Shown piece by piece: positions 6,393 through 8,840 of a DNA stretch of 8,840 nucleotides. The notes beneath the pieces are model-generated. The model searched no databases. It was not told the DNA's origin and saw only the letters and a list, made by a program, of their open reading frames with translations. A program made the position numbers and the translations under genes. The stretch's first letter is position 1; each line of letters begins with the position of its first letter. The stretch covers positions 12,500 through 21,339 of the forward strand of contig DCHH01000005.1 in assembly GCA_002315625.1 (NCBI GenBank), in the 5' to 3' direction. Source of the DNA: Bacteroidales bacterium UBA1757. Lineage in GTDB: Bacteria; Bacteroidota; Bacteroidia; Bacteroidales; UBA1402.

Positions 6393-8149
6393 TCCTTAGT
6401 AGGTAGATTGATTTTCAGGCAGAGTTCGTCGAGTTGGGAGTCGTCTATTAAGGAGGGGGCTCCGCTCATTGTGTCGCGGCCGGAGTTGTTCTTCGGGAAG
6501 GCTATGCAGTCGCGGATGGAATCCAGACCGGCAAACATCGAAACCATGCGGTCGAAACCGAAAGCCAGACCTCCGTGTGGCGGTGCGCCGAACTTGAAGG
6601 CATTCATCAGGAAACCGAACTGATACTCAGCCTTTTCGTCGGTAAAGCCGAGAGCCTTGAAAATACGGTGTTGCAGCACACTGTCGTGGATACGGATACT
6701 TCCGCCGCCAAGCTCAACGCCATTGATAACCATATCGTAAGCATCAGCACAGACACGTCCCGGGTCACTCTCAAGATACTGGATATCCTCCTTCTTGGGC
6801 GAAGTGAACGGATGGTGCATAGCGTAGAAGCGCTGTGTCTCCTCGTCCCACTCGAACATCGGGAAATCGATAACCCAGAGGGGAGCGAACTTGTTCTTGT
6901 CGCAGAAACCCAGACGGCGTCCCATCTCAAGACGGAGTTCGTTGAGCGACTTGCGGGTAGCCATAGTCTGGCCGCAGAGTATCAGAAGCAGGTCTCCCTC
7001 CTTGGCCTCACAGAAATCGGCCCATTGTTTGAGGTCTTCTTGCGAGTAGAACTTATCGACAGACGATTTGAAAGTTCCGCCGGCCTCGCACTTGACATAG
7101 ACCAGCCCCTTGGCACCAATCTGCGGACGCTTGACAAACTCCGTCAGCTCGTCCAGCTGCTTGCGGGTATAGGCGGCACAGCCGGGTGCACAGATGGCTC
7201 CGACATATTCGGCTGAATCAAAAACGCTGAAACCATGACCTTCGGTAAAGGGCTTCAACTCCTTGAAAGTCATGCCGAAACGCATATCGGGCTTGTCGCT
7301 GCCATAATATTTCATGGCGTCGGCCCAAGTCATGCGCAGGAACGGCTCCTTGAAGTCAATGCCGCGAATCTCACGGAAGAGGTACTTTATCAGCCCCTCG
7401 AACATTTGCAGGATATCCTCCTGATGGACAAACGACATCTCGCAGTCAACCTGAGTGAATTCAGGCTGACGGTCGGCACGAAGGTCTTCGTCGCGGAAGC
7501 ACTTAACTATCTGGAAATAACGGTCAAAACCCGAAACCATCAACAATTGCTTGAACTGTTGGGGCGACTGCGGCAAAGCGTAGAACTCGCCCGGGTTCAT
7601 ACGTGACGGCACCACGAAATCGCGTGCACCCTCAGGTGTGGATTTAATCAGAACGGGGGTCTCGACTTCGAGGAATCCCTCCTTATCCATATAGCTGCGA
7701 ATGGCGATTGCCATCTTGTGGCGGAGTTCAAGGTTCTTGCGGACCACACTGCGACGGAGGTCGAGGTAGCGGTACTGCATACGGAGGTCGTCGCCGCCGT
7801 CGCTTTCGTCCTCAATTGTGAATGGAGGAGTGGCGGAAGTGTTGAGCACCTGAAGGTCGCTGACAATAATCTCAATGTCGCCGGTAGGAATGTTCTGGTT
7901 CTTGCTGTACCGCTCTGCAACGTTTCCGGTTATCTGAATAACCCACTCGCGGCCCATCTTGTTGGCCTGTTCGAAAAGCTCGGAATTGACTTCCTGGTTG
8001 AAGGCAAGTTGTGTAATGCCGTAGCGGTCGCGCAGATCCACGAAGGTCATGCCGCCCATCTTGCGCAGGCGCTGAATCCAGCCGGCCAGCGTAACTGTCT
8101 GATTTACATTTTCAATGCGGAGTTCACCGCAGGTATGAGTCCTGTACAT
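6389..8149 (-). CDS. aspS: Aspartate--tRNA ligase (AspRS), bacterial type
   Basis: This 586-residue class II synthetase charges tRNA-Asp with aspartate in the cytoplasm. Domains run in the bacterial order. An OB-fold anticodon-binding domain (about 1-105, LAGWIQRLRKMGGMTFVDLRDR) comes first. The catalytic core has motif 2 as FRDEDLRADRQPEF (218-231) and the substrate loop QSPQQFKQLL (195-204). An inserted GAD domain (about 290-410) follows, then motif 3, GAPPHGGLAFGFDR (521-534). Residue M31 sits where E. coli has Leu and the non-discriminating Pseudomonas enzyme has His, so tRNA-Asp-specific behaviour is more likely, though this is inferred by eye from one site. ATG 8149 matches the usual N-terminus (MYRTHTCGEL). 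It is the first gene of a three-gene operon and overlaps nif3 by four bases. Confidence 0.97.
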   Translation of the reverse strand: MYRTHTCGELRIENVNQTVTLAGWIQRLRKMGGMTFVDLRDRYGITQLAFNQEVNSELFEQANKMGREWVIQITGNVAERYSKNQNIPTGDIEIIVSDLQVLNTSATPPFTIEDESDGGDDLRMQYRYLDLRRSVVRKNLELRHKMAIAIRSYMDKEGFLEVETPVLIKSTPEGARDFVVPSRMNPGEFYALPQSPQQFKQLLMVSGFDRYFQIVKCFRDEDLRADRQPEFTQVDCEMSFVHQEDILQMFEGLIKYLFREIRGIDFKEPFLRMTWADAMKYYGSDKPDMRFGMTFKELKPFTEGHGFSVFDSAEYVGAICAPGCAAYTRKQLDELTEFVKRPQIGAKGLVYVKCEAGGTFKSSVDKFYSQEDLKQWADFCEAKEGDLLLILCGQTMATRKSLNELRLEMGRRLGFCDKNKFAPLWVIDFPMFEWDEETQRFYAMHHPFTSPKKEDIQYLESDPGRVCADAYDMVINGVELGGGSIRIHDSVLQHRIFKALGFTDEKAEYQFGFLMNAFKFGAPPHGGLAFGFDRMVSMFAGLDSIRDCIAFPKNNSGRDTMSGAPSLIDDSQLDELCLKINLPTKE

Positions 8150-8184
8150 ATTAATAAGGTTTGATTTGCCTCAAGAATGAACTG

Positions 8185-8192
8185 CAAAAATA
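8185..8192 (-). promoter_or_regulatory. -7 box of the aspS operon promoter
   Basis: TATTTTTG on the minus strand (8192-8185) fits TAnnTTTG and predicts a leader of about 30 bases before the ATG at 8149. The upstream element is poor: a TTTG lies 24 bases away (8220-8217), longer than the usual 19-21, and a TGG lies at 20. This is the best candidate promoter for the aspS operon in the 195-base divergent gap. Confidence 0.5.
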
Positions 8193-8272
8193 GTGCAAAC
8201 TGAGCGGAAAAACCACCAAAAACAACTTTTTTGAACATCATAAAAAAATGGGCCAAAAAAGCATTTCAGCCG

Positions 8273-8303
8273 TTTGTCCGCCGCAAAAAAAAGCGTACCT
8301 TTG
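8273..8303 (+). promoter_or_regulatory. Promoter of carB
   Basis: TTTG (8273-8276), a 19-base spacer and TACCTTTG (8296-8303) match the Bacteroidota consensus exactly. The expected transcription start is about 8307-8308, giving a 37-base leader to the ATG at 8345. It diverges from the aspS promoter, whose -7 box is about 80 bases away on the other strand. Confidence 0.75.
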
Positions 8304-8308
8304 CCCTC

Positions 8309-8324
8309 GAAGTCATGGTACTTC
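8309..8324 (+). repeat. Small hairpin at the 5' end of the carB leader
   Basis: GAAGT (8309-8313) and ACTTC (8320-8324) form a perfect 5-bp inverted repeat with a 6-base loop. It lies right where the carB transcript should begin. The loop contains an ATG (8315) in frame with carB. It could be a 5' stabilising hairpin, an operator half-site pair, or chance. Confidence 0.35.
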
Positions 8325-8344
8325 AAACATACTATCAATCACCT

Positions 8345-8840
8345 ATGAATCAAGAAATTAAAAAAGTACTTGTCCTTGGGTCCGGTGCTTTGAAGATTGG
8401 TCAGGCGGGAGAATTCGACTACTCGGGGTCGCAGGCACTCAAGGCTTTGCGCGAAGAGGGAATCCGTTCCGTACTGGTCAATCCCAACATTGCAACCATC
8501 CAGACGTCGGAAGGCATTGCCGACACTGTCTATTTCCTGCCAGTTACTCCATTCTTTGTCGAGAAAATCATCGCCAAGGAGCGTCCGGACGGCATTCTGC
8601 TTGCATTCGGCGGACAGACCGCCCTGAACTGCGGCACGGAGCTTTACACTACCGGCGTACTTGAAAAATACGGAGTTAAGGTGCTGGGCACGAGCGTCGA
8701 AGCTATAATGTACACCGAAGACCGTGACCTTTTCGTCAAGAAACTCAACGAGATACAGCTCAAGACCCCCGTCAGCCACGCCGTAGAGACGATGGAAGAC
8801 GCCCTGAAAGCCGCCCACGAGATTGGTTTCCCAATCATGA
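8345..8840 (+). CDS. carB: Carbamoyl-phosphate synthase large subunit, N-terminal part (runs off the right edge)
   Basis: The first 165 codons of an open frame encode the pre-ATP-grasp domain of CarB, which makes carbamoyl phosphate from bicarbonate, ammonia and two ATP for pyrimidine and arginine synthesis. Diagnostic segments are VLGSGALKIGQAGEFDYSGS (10-29), the region around NPNIATIQTSEG (46-57), and AFGGQTALNCG (87-97). The full enzyme is about 1,070 residues, so roughly 85% lies outside the window. ATG 8345 (MNQEIKKVLV) fits the usual family N-terminus. An in-frame ATG at 8315 would add ten residues (MVLQTYYQSP) but would leave almost no leader. The glutaminase gene carA, often just upstream of carB, is not here; aspS diverges instead. 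An ammonia-dependent paralogue cannot be excluded from the fragment. Confidence 0.93.
   Translation, partial: MNQEIKKVLVLGSGALKIGQAGEFDYSGSQALKALREEGIRSVLVNPNIATIQTSEGIADTVYFLPVTPFFVEKIIAKERPDGILLAFGGQTALNCGTELYTTGVLEKYGVKVLGTSVEAIMYTEDRDLFVKKLNEIQLKTPVSHAVETMEDALKAAHEIGFPIM

Noticed and set aside
6575..7216. 213-codon open frame on the plus strand inside aspS
   Set aside because: Antisense shadow of the aspS GAD and catalytic domains; no motif or start signal of its own.

Overview
The window looks like a chromosomal segment of a Bacteroidota bacterium, most likely order Bacteroidales. Three things support this. Promoters fit the phylum-specific pattern TTTG-N19-21-TAnnTTTG. A large exported protein carries a type IX secretion (T9SS) C-terminal sorting domain. 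The aspS, carB, nif3-like and zinc-ribbon proteins read like Bacteroidales versions. Base composition is near 50% GC, which would suit a Muribaculaceae-like gut lineage, but family placement is a guess from memory. The content is mostly housekeeping, and I see no mobile element, CRISPR array, tRNA or rRNA.

Layout from left to right. Bases 1-237 are a control region with a leftward promoter for something beyond the left edge and a rightward promoter for yccF (238-606, +), a small inner-membrane protein. Convergent to yccF lies a secreted CotH-kinase-family protein (638-3076, -) with a signal peptide, chitobiase-C-like domains and a T9SS tail. Next comes rmuC (3231-4598, -), whose only visible promoter nearly abuts its start codon and whose 3' side carries a 14-bp RNA hairpin. 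Then follows a leftward three-gene operon, aspS (6389-8149) - nif3-like (5586-6392) - C4 zinc-ribbon coiled-coil protein (4737-5537), closed by a strong intrinsic terminator (4671-4715). A divergent promoter region (8150-8344) separates aspS from carB (8345 to the right edge, +), of which only the first 165 codons are present.

Functionally, aspS makes Asp-tRNA, carB makes carbamoyl phosphate for pyrimidine and arginine synthesis, rmuC belongs to DNA maintenance, and the CotH protein is predicted to act at the cell surface or outside the cell. The tightest linkage is the aspS/nif3-like pair, with an ATGA stop/start overlap. No clearly new multi-gene system is visible. The items most worth a second look are the T9SS-exported CotH-family protein, the near-leaderless rmuC promoter, the strand-asymmetric hairpin after rmuC and the hairpin in the carB leader.
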